Made by a program: the position numbers and the translations under genes
Source: Raphanus sativus
Lineage: Eukaryota; Streptophyta; Magnoliopsida; Brassicales; Brassicaceae
Direction: 5' to 3'
NCBI RefSeq assembly: GCF_000801105.2
Contig: NC_079515.1
Coordinates: forward strand, 20,297,407 to 20,361,406
DNA length: 64,000 nucleotides
The notes under the pieces: model-generated
What the model saw: only the letters and a program-made list of their open reading frames with translations
Databases searched by the model: none
Told to the model about the DNA's origin: nothing
Shown here: positions 47,097 through 57,367 of the stretch, piece after piece
Layout: each line of letters starts with the position of its first letter
Numbering within the stretch: position 1 is the first letter of the stretch

Positions 47097-47291
47097 GATG
47101 AGGCGATCTCGGTAATATAAGATCTTGCCGGAGGATAAAGCAGATGGTGTCACCTCCAAGAGATTGTTCCTCTCACTTCCACTGACCAACGAGCTTCGCT
47201 TCAACGGATCAACAACCGAGCTTTCGCTTCCACCGATCCAGCTTCAGCTTCAGAACGAGCCTGGTTGTATTGGACCAAACAGCTCCCACTG

Positions 47292-48685
47292 CTTCTGTGC
47301 GTGCAAGGAGTGAACGAACGAAGAAACCTGCTCCACGCAAATATCTCCTTATATACGGCAGAGAGAAGGAAACTCCTTAGAGTGGGAAAGTATATCCATT
47401 TCCCACACTAAACAGACCTAAGATGAAAGAGCTCGCTGATTGGTTGAAAACTGATCCGTAAGTGATTGCTTTACCCAAAGCTTGATTTAGTCTACCAAAA
47501 CTGATTGCTTTTTTGTTTGCAGTGATTATTTCACTAAGGAAGAGGACAAACCACGTACATCACCAACTTGGTGGTATCAAAAACTCCGGACATCCAAAGC
47601 ATGGCTGGAGACGTAGTAAGTCTTCTGCTTATCTTTAAGTCGTCTGGTAACTTGTCTTTGTATAGATTTGTAAATATAAAGTCGTCTGGAGGTTTTCCAG
47701 CTGGACGACTTATTTGTGTAAGTCGTCCAGCTGGAAAACCTTCCAGAAGACTTACAAATAAGTCGTCTGGTAACTTGTCTTTGTATAGATTTGTAAATAT
47801 ATAAGTCGTCTGGAAGGTTTTCCAGCTGGACGACTTACAAATAAGTCGTCTGGAAGGTTTTCGAGCTGGAAAACCTTCCAGACGACTTTTTGTAAGTCGT
47901 CCAGCTGGAAACCTTCCAGACGACTTATTTGTAAGTCGTCTGGAAGGTTCTAACTTGTATTATTTTTATGCAGCATATAGATGCTTGGATGAATGTGCTG
48001 AGGCAGAGGTATAAGGAGAACCCACAATGTTTCCGGAGCGAGCGATGTGCTTCCTGGATCACAAACTTTACCCAGTCTTGGAGAGAACAGTATCTGGTCT
48101 TCAAAACATCGTCGTCTGATCACAATGGTTTAGGAAAAATGCTACCTAGTGGGGCGGCGAGTTTGTATGACGGATCAATGCCTTCATTTTGCCAATCAAA
48201 CAAGAAGTGGGGGGAGGACATTGATGATATCTATGCGCCACTGAACTTGGACAACAACATTGGGTGGCTATTTGGATATCGATCCCTAAGAGGCACATAG
48301 TCGTCTGGGACAGCATACCTTCAACTACCATACCAGAAAGATGGGATGAGATAATGGAGCCTTTTCTCGAGATGGTCCCTTATCTGATTGTGGAGTGCGA
48401 GACCAGATGCATGGGTTGGAGCGATACACTTATGAGAGACTCCTCAAAGATGTACCCACGGCCAACAATGGTGATTGTGGCGTGTACGCTGCAAAGTACA
48501 TTGAATGTCATGCTCTTGGGGTCCCCTTTAGCCCTAAAGACTTTGCTAGGTCCAATGCGAAGACTATGAGGGATACTATGGCTTTGGCTATATGGACGGA
48601 GCTTGTTGATCAGCATCTGAAAGATAATGAGGATGGTGGTATGTTTGTAGCATGTATGATTAGATACACAAATCAATTTGTATAG
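47292..48685 (+). pseudogene. Ulp1-like cysteine protease of the MULE, frame-broken
   Basis: A C48-family (SUMO-protease-like) gene as carried by some plant MULEs. Recognisable pieces: MKELADWLKTDP near 47423, DYFTKEEDKPRTSPTWWYQK after an intron, HIDAWMNVLRQRYKENPQCF from 47973, HIVVWDSIPS near 48300, and the catalytic-cysteine region TANNGDCGVYAAKYIECHAL near 48460-48520. These lie in three frames: one shift near 48255 (the fold's HWV segment) and another near 48395. The intron at about 47620-47972 is filled with GACGACTT palindromes. The protease is therefore probably inactive. The N-terminal part upstream of 47400 may continue into the gap. Confidence 0.75.
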
Positions 48686-48890
48686 ATTTTTTAACTTGTA
48701 TAGATTTTTTAACTTGTATAGATTTTTTAACTTGTATAGATACACAAATCAATTTGTATATTTGAACTATTTGTATACACAAATCTATTTGTATATTTGA
48801 ACTATTTGTTTACACAAATCTATTTGTATGTTTGTGGGCATGTATGATTTTATTTGATTCTAACTTGTATAGATTTTCTAACTTACAAAT

Positions 48891-49130
48891 AAGTCGTCTG
48901 GAAGGTTTTCCAGCTGGACGACTTACAAATAAGTCGTCTGGAAGGTTTTCCAGCTGGACGACTTACAAATAAGTCGTCTGGAAGGTTTTCCAGCTGGACG
49001 ACTTACAAATAAGTCGTCTGGAAGGTTTTCCAGCTGGACGACTTACAAATAAGTCGTCTGGAAGGTTTTCCAGCTGGACGACTTACAAATAAGTCGTCTG
49101 GAAGGTTTTCCAGCTGGACGACTTACAAAA
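48891..49130. repeat. Six tandem copies of a 40-bp hairpin unit
   Basis: Six essentially identical 40-bp units, each AAGTCGTCTGGAAGG, then TTTTCCAGCTGG, then ACGACTTACAAAT. Each unit contains AAGTCGTC and its reverse complement GACGACTT, so each can fold as a hairpin. The array lies between the convergent 3' ends of the Ulp1-like gene and the transposase. Further single copies occur in 47627-47960 and degenerate ones at 49160-49375. Confidence 0.95.
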
Positions 49131-49376
49131 ATACACTTGAAGGGATAGTAGAAGGTAGTCTAAACACTGGACGACTTAAATACACTGGACGACTTAAATA
49201 CACTGGACGACTTCGTAAAAGGTCGTCTAAAAAAATACACTTGAAGGGATAGTAGAAGGTAGTCTAATACACTGGACGACTTCGTAGAAGGTAGACGAAA
49301 CACTGGACGACTTAGAAATTAGTCGTCTGGACGGGTAATCAAGACTGGACGACTTATATTTAGGTCGTCTGGACAA

Positions 49377-51800
49377 CTAGTCAACTGGTTGTGTACATTG
49401 TGGTTTCGTATGGCCAGTTTCCTTGCAGTTTGAGCATCTCCGTGCCCTGTGTTTCTTCCTGGGTTTGTGTCCCCTCATCCTAGATAGCTCCAACCAAGAT
49501 TGCCATCTTGATTTCTTCTGTCTCCCCGGACCACGCTTTACGTTTGGAGGAAAGCATTCTCGTTCCTCAATATGTTGTGACACGATAGGATATATATTCT
49601 CTGAGTATCCTGCATACAGATGATTCTTTGAGTAAAGTGGACATACAAGTGTGTCGATATGCACACCAGCATGTGTTCCAGCTGCTATAGCATGAGAGCA
49701 AGGTATTTTCTCCACTCCATAGACACCACAACCACACTTTACATGTTCCAAATCAACCGCACAGTCCATTTTGCCACCTTTGACAAAGAAACGCCATCCA
49801 TCAATTGGTTCGACCGTCATCGTATCCGCTATCTCTGATCGAACAGCAAGCAAGTATTCAACACCCCGGCTATGTACAGTTGGGAGACTCAAAGCATCTT
49901 GTCTCCTTTTCCAATACCATTTTCCTAACTTCTGCCTTATGAACTCCAGCAGGAACGGAATCGGAAATCCTCTTGCTCGCTTCAGTGCGGAATTAATAGA
50001 TTCAGCGATGTTGCTTGTTTTTATGTTGAACCTGTTCCCCTTACAATAAACCCTTGACCATAGCTTGGCGTCGGCCTTCTCCAAATACGTTGCAAGTTCC
50101 GGGTTTGCACTCCGTATCTCAGCCATGTACCGGTTAAAATCGTGAACCGTGTGCGCATAAGCAGCCCCTTTCACCAAGTACATGAGATGTTTCCCTTTAA
50201 ACTTTTTGACAATGTTATCTTGAAGGTGATAATAACATATTCCTCGGGTTGCCCAAGGAAACACCTTCTCACACGCACTTTTAATGGCCGCGTGCCGGTC
50301 AGAGACTATCACCAGAGGCTTGTCATGAGATATACAACTAGCCAATTTTGTGAAAAACCATTCCCAAGAAGGTTCATCTTCAGCATCCACGATCCCAAAA
50401 GCCAATGGGAATATCTGAAAATTGCCATCTTGTGCGGCTGCAACTAACATAACACCTCCATACTTTCCACTTAGGTGAGTTCCATCCACCACAATGACCC
50501 TTCTCTGATACTTAAAACCTTTGATAGAAGCTCCAAAAGAGAGAAATAGATACTTAAATCTTTTCTCAGAATCAAGTTCTATAGCCGTGATAGAATCAGG
50601 ATTTGCAATGGAGATTTGCTCGAGATATGAAGGCAGACGCGAATACCCTTCTTCTGCTGATCCTCTCACCAATTTCTGTGCATATAACAGTGCTCTGTAT
50701 GAAGTGGTGTAATCAAGCGTCATGCCAAACATGTTCTTCATTGCATCAGTGATATGCTGTGGAGTTATCCCATCAATGATCCCAACACGATCAATGAAAA
50801 GACTACCAACATACTTTGGAGTACAGTGTCTCCGCTGAGCGATTCGGTCTCCAATTGAGCATAAATGTTTTTCCACATACTTTGTTACCCAAAACGTGTT
50901 TGACCCATGTTTCACACTCGCTCTGATCTTCCATCCACAACCGCTAACCCGACATATTGCCACAAGGAGAGTTTTTGTTGATTTGTATATTCTGAAAGAA
51001 AACCTACCCCTCACTGCTGTCAACCGCAGCTCTGAAAGCAGTGCATCCTTGCTAACAAAACTCTGGTTGACATAGATGCTGGTACAATCCGATTTTCCTC
51101 CTTCAATAGCATTTGTCTTAGCATATGTCTTTTCAATTTCTTCAAAACAAATATTATCATCATCTTCCTCGTCCTCATCTAGAACCTTTCCATAAAGACT
51201 GTAATCCCCACCATTCTGATCCGTTTCACCAACAATAGTGTTATCAGCATCCTCCTCCCCATTTTCCTCCTCCCCATTTTCCTCCTCCCCATCTTGATTT
51301 TCATCTTCAACAGACTCATTATCACCAACATCTTCAAAACATTCATCAGCCTCATCATTATCACCAACATCTTCTTCCCATTCACCAGCTTCATCATTAT
51401 CACCAACATCTTCTTCCCATTCACCAGCTTCATCATTATCACCAGCTTCTTCTCTTTTCTCTGAAACCGTTTCCACCTTGCTGCGGCTTGATACACAAAG
51501 ACATACTCTATGCGTTTTGAGTATCTCGAGCAAGTTTCGAACTTGTCTATCACTTGTAACATGAATGGGAGGACTGCTTGGAGTCATCATCATTTCTGCT
51601 GGTAATGAGTAGCTAATCTCCACAGTCACTGATCTCATGTCCAGGTTATAATCTTCTTGAGCCATTGCAACAAGTTCAGCATGTGTTGAATCTTCATTCA
51701 ATAAAAACAATCTTGCTCCTTTGAGATCATCAACCACAAAATCCCAACGGAAATCTCTCAACAACCATTCTCCATACACTGCATGTAACTTAAAAATCAT
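49377..51800 (-). CDS. MURA-type Mutator transposase, apparently intact
   Basis: Transposase of a plant MULE, 807 residues from the ATG at 51800, which directly follows a CAG acceptor; the frame is also open upstream but that is intron-like. Order of domains: an acidic region (about 110-230) with tandem GEWEEDVGDNDEA and ENGEEENGEE repeats; an N-terminal Mutator DNA-binding domain (about 230-315, SFVSKDALLSEL, CRVSGCGWKI); the MULE catalytic domain with probable acidic triad D439 (VVDGTHL), D501 (IVSDRHA) and E600 (NIAESIN); a SWIM zinc finger (C689, C691, C701, H703); a basic stretch; and a C-terminal zinc knuckle CSNCKETGHTKPQC (789-802). No internal stop or shift was seen, so the protein could be functional. 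Immediately upstream is a large inverted repeat that may affect its expression. Confidence 0.92.
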   Translation of the reverse strand: MIFKLHAVYGEWLLRDFRWDFVVDDLKGARLFLLNEDSTHAELVAMAQEDYNLDMRSVTVEISYSLPAEMMMTPSSPPIHVTSDRQVRNLLEILKTHRVCLCVSSRSKVETVSEKREEAGDNDEAGEWEEDVGDNDEAGEWEEDVGDNDEADECFEDVGDNESVEDENQDGEEENGEEENGEEDADNTIVGETDQNGGDYSLYGKVLDEDEEDDDNICFEEIEKTYAKTNAIEGGKSDCTSIYVNQSFVSKDALLSELRLTAVRGRFSFRIYKSTKTLLVAICRVSGCGWKIRASVKHGSNTFWVTKYVEKHLCSIGDRIAQRRHCTPKYVGSLFIDRVGIIDGITPQHITDAMKNMFGMTLDYTTSYRALLYAQKLVRGSAEEGYSRLPSYLEQISIANPDSITAIELDSEKRFKYLFLSFGASIKGFKYQRRVIVVDGTHLSGKYGGVMLVAAAQDGNFQIFPLAFGIVDAEDEPSWEWFFTKLASCISHDKPLVIVSDRHAAIKSACEKVFPWATRGICYYHLQDNIVKKFKGKHLMYLVKGAAYAHTVHDFNRYMAEIRSANPELATYLEKADAKLWSRVYCKGNRFNIKTSNIAESINSALKRARGFPIPFLLEFIRQKLGKWYWKRRQDALSLPTVHSRGVEYLLAVRSEIADTMTVEPIDGWRFFVKGGKMDCAVDLEHVKCGCGVYGVEKIPCSHAIAAGTHAGVHIDTLVCPLYSKNHLYAGYSENIYPIVSQHIEERECFPPNVKRGPGRQKKSRWQSWLELSRMRGHKPRKKHRARRCSNCKETGHTKPQCTQPVD

Positions 51801-51951
51801 CTGCAAATATTCAAAATAAAACACATTAGTAAACATAGAGAAAATGAAGAAGTTCAACAAACATTATCGCAGACGACTTAGATTTAAGTCGTCCAGAAGA
51901 CTTAAAGGTAAGTCGTCTAAAGAGGTCACTTTTGCAATTGAAAATTAAAAG

Positions 51952-52642
51952 GGACGACTTAATTCTAAGTCGTCCGGCTTTGTTTGTTAAAAAAAAAAAT
52001 TCAGACGACTTATATATAAGTCGTCTACGAAAAACGGGCTAGTTTTGCATTTGACCGAATCGTGTCAGATCTTTGACTATTTCTGGACGACTTATAAATC
52101 AGTCGTCTCTGGAAAGTAAAAATTTCAATATTTTATTCAAACTAGACGACTTACACGTAAGTCGTCCCAGGTTAGTTTTGTAATTGAAAAATAAAACTTG
52201 AAATTTAACTTTCTCCAGACGACTTAACTAAAAGTCGTCCAGCTAGACGACTTAATTAAGGTCGTCCGGGATAAGCAAGGTTTGGACGACTTAATGGGAA
52301 AAATTCTGGACGACTTTGCTTTCCCCGGACGACTTTTAAATTAAGTCTTCTGACGGGACGACTTTATATTATGTCGTCTGGTAAAAATTAAATTATGAAG
52401 TTTTATTTTTCAACTACAAAACTAACCTAAGACGACTTACACGTAAGTCGTCTAGTTTAATAAAATATTGAAATTTTACTTTCCGAGAGACGACTGAATT
52501 ATAAGTCGTCCAGAATAGTCAAAGATCTGACACGATTCGGTCAAATGCAAAACTAGCCTGTTTCTCGTAGACGACTTATATATAAGTCGTCTGGACTGTT
52601 TTTTTCACCAAACAAAGCTGGACGACTTAGTTTAAGTCGTCC
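51952..52642. repeat. Large inverted repeat upstream of the transposase
   Basis: Arm 1 (51952-52207) and arm 2 (52389-52642) are near-perfect reverse complements of about 255 bp, separated by about 180 bp. Shared text includes GTTTTGCATTTGACCGAATC, GTGTCAGATCTTTGACTA and AGACGACTTACACGTAAGTC. Both arms and the loop carry many short palindromes built from GACGACTT. A transcript crossing it would fold into a long double-stranded hairpin. Confidence 0.88.
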
Positions 52643-53225
52643 GTTTGACCAGAAGACTCATCAGTAAGTCTTCTACATACAGATGACTTACTTGTAAGTC
52701 TTCTACGCGAACAGATTTTGAAAAAAAATTCAAATTCGTACCTTCAACTAGGTGAGATGACTTTGTTTGCACACAGGGTCTTCTCCAACCATCCAGAACC
52801 TCAAACGAAAGCAACCGTAAGTCAAAACGAAAGAAATATGGCTCCAAACAATTTTGAATCAAAAGCTTCAGTTTTTTTGGATGAATATGGAGAGAGAAAG
52901 TGAAAGAAATGTTGTTTTTAGTTCATAACAATTGAAACAGAGAGAGTGTAAAGAGATTTACGTGCATTAAAGGGCATTAAAAGCTCCAAACAGTTCGTAC
53001 AAGGTTCCCACTATTCATGGCAGTGGCAATATTGTAAATACTTGAAGAAATGAGGTTGAGACAGTAAAAAGCCATTTTCGAAAAAAAAAAAAAAAAAAGG
53101 GTTAATGGCATTTTCGTAGATAAAATGCAGATGTGGGGTTAAAAACTCAAAAAAAAAATGAGTCAAAAGAAAAGGTTAGTTTTCTGTTTGAATTCAAGTT
53201 TTGAGTCACTTTTGCAATAAGCCCT

Positions 53226-53689
53226 ATTTTTATATTCTAGCAACTTATTAAATTCTATTGTTTGTCTTTAGTGAATATGCATAAAATGAAACATATACTA
53301 TATATTAAATGTAATAGCATGATATGTAATTAGTCTAGATTGAAGAGGGGTTTTCAAAAAGGATGTGAGGTGGATTGGATTGTGACACCTAAGAAATGAC
53401 AACACTTGTAAATCCCACATGAGACAAAGGTTTATTTTTAATGGTCTCCTCAAATAATAAGAAGGGGATTGAATCAAATCCCTCACATGTCTGGGGTCAA
53501 TGCAATACACATACGTTGACTTTAGCTTATTCAAAGTGAAAAAACTGGGTAACCAACTTACTCGTTTATTTTAAAGGGCCTCGGCTTTTTAACAGTCCAT
53601 ATAGGCCCAGTTGCTACCTTTCACAGCCCAGCATATCTCTAATGAAACCTATACGGATCCTAAATGACATCTTAGCTGATGTCTTAGGT
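53226..53689. other. Intergenic DNA between the MULE and a degenerate repeat
   Basis: No gene. 53380-53530 has a retroelement-like look (TGACACCTAAGAAATG, CCCACATGAGACAAAGG) but no clear ends. Confidence 0.35.
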
Positions 53690-54345
53690 AGGGCTAGGCA
53701 AAAAACTGTAATCCGATCCGAGAATCGATCCAATTTTGTAGTATCTAACTTGAATTAAAATTGATTAAATATCTGAACAGTTTAAAATTTTGATATTTAA
53801 AAGAGTGAACCAAACCCGGTCTGAACCGAAGTATTTCGGGTATCCGAAATAGAGATATATATATATATATATAATTTTATAGATTTAATGTATATTAAAA
53901 ACATTCAAGATATATAAAACATTTAATTTATATAATACTTAAAAATATATACAAATAATCAAAAGTAAATGTCTAAAATATTTAAAATATATCAAAACAC
54001 AAAAATGCTTAAAATTCTATTGGTTCTCTATCCAATATTTAAACCAAACAAATTCATATGTTAAATTTAGCTATTTTTTACATATGTTATTTAAATTTAT
54101 ATGTAATACATTATTTTATAGATTCTGAGAATTTTAAAGTATATAATGAATTTTATAATTTAAAAATAATTTAAATGGATTATTCGAACTTAAACCAAAA
54201 TTTGCAAAGATTCAAACGGAACTCGCAAAGATCCGAACTGAACCGAACTAAAGTTTAAAAATACCCAAATGATTAAAGCTTTTGACCCAAAAACTGAATA
54301 GATCCGAACTGAACACGAATGGTATCCGAACGCCAGTCTTAGTTC
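53690..54345. repeat. Degenerate element related to the TTCGGGT/ATCCGAA repeat
   Basis: Left edge TCTTAGGTAGGGCTAGGC and right edge ATCCGAACGCCAGTCTTAGTT suggest a diverged 8-bp duplication (TCTTAGGT/TCTTAGTT) around an element rich in ATCCGAAC/GTATCCGAAA words, similar in style to 12532-13912. No protein. Confidence 0.4.
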
Positions 54346-54390
54346 TTTAAAACAACTTGCCATTTAAGCAAGCCTGAAGTCTTGTCCTTA

Positions 54391-54665
54391 GGATATCTCC
54401 AACCCAACTCTATTTTTTTCTCTAAAATGGAGTAAAAGTGAGTTGGTGGAGTAGAAAATGTTCTAACTCCACTTCATTTTCTACTCCATAATGGAATTTA
54501 CTCCATAAATGGAGTAATCTATTTTTTTTGTTCATCACTCCATTATGAAGTGAGAAATAGAGTGAAGTTGGAAATAAAAAATAGAGTGAGGTTTGAGCAT
54601 TTTTACTCCATAATCACTTTTACTCTATTTTGGAGGAAAAATGATGTTTTACATTGGAGATACTC
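54391..54665. mobile_element. Tourist-like (PIF/Harbinger) MITE
   Basis: 275 bp flanked by the 3-bp duplication TTA (54388-54390 and 54666-54668). Inverted ends GGATATCTCCAACCC and GAGTATCTCCAATGT share 11 of 15 bases. The interior is made of TCCATTTTGGAG-like inverted words. No coding sequence. Confidence 0.75.
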
Positions 54666-55108
54666 TTAAACCCTACGACCACATCATTCTTGATTTAAAC
54701 GGTTTGTCCTTAACCCAATCTGCATTAATTTGGCTTAGACATATGTCTCTTTAATGAACTTACGCTTATTGGTTCTGCAAAGTTGAGAGTTAACATAAGA
54801 GAATATCCCAAAAGTCCTTAAGTTAACCTGCATTATTTGTAAATAATCGCTAAATGAACATTGTGTATTAGACTTGTGTCTCGTTTATGAGCTCAAGTTT
54901 ATAATTTCAAGGTGGAACTTGGCTCAAAAGTTCAGCTTTTGACTTTTTAAAAATAAAATAAGATATTTCGAATGTCAACTAAAAATTGTTGTTTATCCCA
55001 AATCCAATAACCGACTACTGCTAAAAGAAAATAATACTTTTGTTAATTGTTGAACATCAACCCATGAACCATGATCCATGTTATAGTTAGTGCCTCCAAC
55101 AAAGTCAG

Positions 55109-55110
<2 letters not shown>

Positions 55111-55171
<61 letters not shown>
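55111..55171. repeat. (AT)n microsatellite
   Basis: About 61 bases of uninterrupted AT dinucleotide; probably length-polymorphic. Confidence 0.95.
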
Positions 55172-55175
<4 letters not shown>

Positions 55176-55562
55176 TAGATTTATCTCATAAACAATTAAA
55201 CAAAGAAAACTGTTAATTATCCACAAGAGATAACCTGTAAAAAAATATAATAGAAGGAAAGGTCACAGTTCCAGCATTTACAATTTTAGTAAATTTTTAG
55301 TTTCTTTTAAAACTGCATATTCGTTTAAAATCTATTATTATACAAACAAGATCACTAATATATAATTGAGAATCAGACAATATCCAAATGTGATTGGTGA
55401 AAAAGCCAAGAGACAATTAGAGCAAATCAAAAAAAAAGAAGAAAAAAAAAACCGCGTACAAGCTGGCACGTTCTGTATCTGGTCATAACAGTCACTTTTC
55501 AATTCGTTCGGCGACATAAACAATCCAAAACTTCAAAAAACATTCTTTAGTGTTTTTCTGTT

Positions 55563-55570
55563 TATATAAA
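55563..55570 (+). promoter_or_regulatory. TATA box of the membrane protein gene
   Basis: TATATAAA, followed by a leader with a probable 5'UTR intron whose donor is at about 55657 (AAGGTGTGTAC) and whose acceptor is near 56093 (TTCCTCAG). Confidence 0.5.
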
Positions 55571-56161
55571 GAGCAAAAGCAAACTGATATCTCTGGGAAA
55601 TTTTATTCGGGAAACGCAATCTATTCAAATTTCATCCACAAGAGCCCTAGTTCAAGGTGTGTACTCTGTTTTCTTACCCTGTATTTTTTTTTTTTTGGTA
55701 AAACTTACCCTGTATTTTGATTCAAAGTTTCGACCGTTTTGGTCTTCCTCGTCCTAAAGATTTGTCAACGAAAGATTTGATTTTTGTTACTTCGTTCTTA
55801 GTTTCTGTGGTTTTTTTTATACTTGGTTTATCGTAGAGTTTACTCTCTAAAGTATGTATCCTTTGATTAGCTTCAAGCTTTAACTTGGAGAATGTATAAT
55901 TTGGTGATGCATTGTCTCCTTTGTAGTGTATATTGATTGTTCATGAATGATTTCAAATGTACAAGCCACTCATTTGGTGGGTTAAGCAATGGTCTGAGTT
56001 AGAGTTTTAGGTAATCCAGAATTAGCATTGCTCTGTTTTTTGTTTTGGGAATGATTAAGTTGCTAATAACCTCTCTTATGACTTGTTCCTCAGGGGAAGT
56101 AAAAGGCTGAAACAGCTTTGCTTTTGTGGGCATTTCAGTACCTTTTCTAGAAGATAGTAGA

Positions 56162-57155
56162 ATGGATCGACTGGTTTCAGGGGAACAAGATTTTGAAGTA
56201 GACATTGAAGCTGGTCTAGCTCATGTTACGCAAGAATCCACTTCGGACAATGTGTCTGAAAAGATTGATGATGATGTAAACTATCCATTATTGGGAAACG
56301 AGGAGAATCCAACAGAAACAAACAGTCAAAGTTTAGATGGTTCTGAGAGAAAACGCGATGTTGTAAAGTTCAAGAAACCAAGAAAGGCTTCAAAGCCACC
56401 TAGACATCCAAAACGCCCTTCTTTGACGGCAAATGACCACAAGGTGATGAGGGAAATAGCAGAGCTGGCTATGAGAAAGCGTGCAAGGATAGAAAGAATG
56501 AAAAGTTCCTTAAGAAGAATCAAAGCAGCCAAGTCAGCATCATCAACATCATCATTTTCATCCATCAGCATCTTCTCGATGATAGTAACGGTTCTATTCC
56601 TCGGCATTCTTGTCTTTCAAGGTACTCTTCTTTTTTTAGTTCTTTTACTGAAAGTTATAGTTTTTTTTTTTTTCAAAAATGTGTAGCTTTTTGATTACTA
56701 TTTTGACTCGTAATATATCTACTTTAATTGGTTATTGCACAGGGAGGAACAAAAATGTATTAAACACTACTCTGTTTTTTCCCTTGTTGCAGGATTCTTC
56801 ACCGACAATTCGAATCTAAGTTCAGAAAAATCACCTGCACCAGTTGTTTCACCTAACAATAAAATGGTTTCAGTTCAGTCCTACAATGACTTTGCTCCCA
56901 TTAAGCTAACCGATCCCAGTCCGACCACCTCGTACAGGTGAGAAGCTTGAAGAACACATTTTTTTTTTCTCTTCTTTATTTCTATAGCTGATTCTTATTG
57001 CCAACTGAAGAAGCATTTTTCTTCTAAAAACAAGTACTAAGGTGAACATATTTTCTAACGTTTTTTCATTAATCTTGTGTAGTTTCAGATACACGAGGAA
57101 ACGAATTTCGGGTGCAGAGGAAGAAGAATCCAGAGATGTTAGTGTTACTAGATGA
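56162..57155 (+). CDS. Small plant transmembrane protein (probably At1g02380-like)
   Basis: Three exons, 56162-56621, 56793-56937 and 57083-57155, encode 225 residues with GT/AG introns in phase. The N-terminal half is acidic (DFEVDIEAGLAHV, NYPLLGNEENP), then a very basic stretch (KFKKPRKASKPPRHPKRPS, about 65-100), a charged helical region (MREIAELAMRKRARIERMK) and a serine run before a single hydrophobic segment (about 136-155, IFSMIVTVLFLGILVFQG). The C-terminal 70 residues are polar and end SVTR. This is a single-pass protein with a large basic domain on one side; no enzymatic motif is visible and the function is unknown. Gene order after HFR1 suggests the Arabidopsis transmembrane protein At1g02380; this is inference from position. 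Frame and splice sites look intact. Confidence 0.75.
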
Positions 57156-57367
57156 GTTGATGTGTTTGGTCTTTGATATCAACTCAATATGTTAATTCTT
57201 TTTGGTTCAAGTTTTGTTCTCTGTCTTGTCTCCTTGTAGATTTCTGTTGTGCAACTGTCTTGGCTATAATAACGGTCTTTGTCGAGGTGTAAACGAATCA
57301 TTGATATCGCCGAAAACGACTGCATTTTAAATAATGATAAATTATCGATTTGAAGTTGAACCATGAC

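Larger units (their letters stand above)
47097..53225. mobile_element. Mutator-like element (MULE) with transposase and Ulp1-like gene
   Basis: A Mutator-superfamily transposon with a minus-strand transposase (49377-51800) and a plus-strand, broken Ulp1-like protease gene, converging on a repeat array. The right end is probably near 53225, where minus-strand text GGGCTTATTGCAAAAGTGAC marks a break in composition. The left end is lost in the N gap, so inverted ends and target duplication cannot be checked. MULEs carrying Ulp1-like genes are known in plants (the Kaonashi type). Non-coding parts are crowded with GACGACTT/AAGTCGTC words. Confidence 0.8.

Noticed and set aside
48889..49135. Regular 40-bp array considered as a CRISPR
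   Set aside because: The units are directly adjacent with no unique spacers, and this is a plant transposon.
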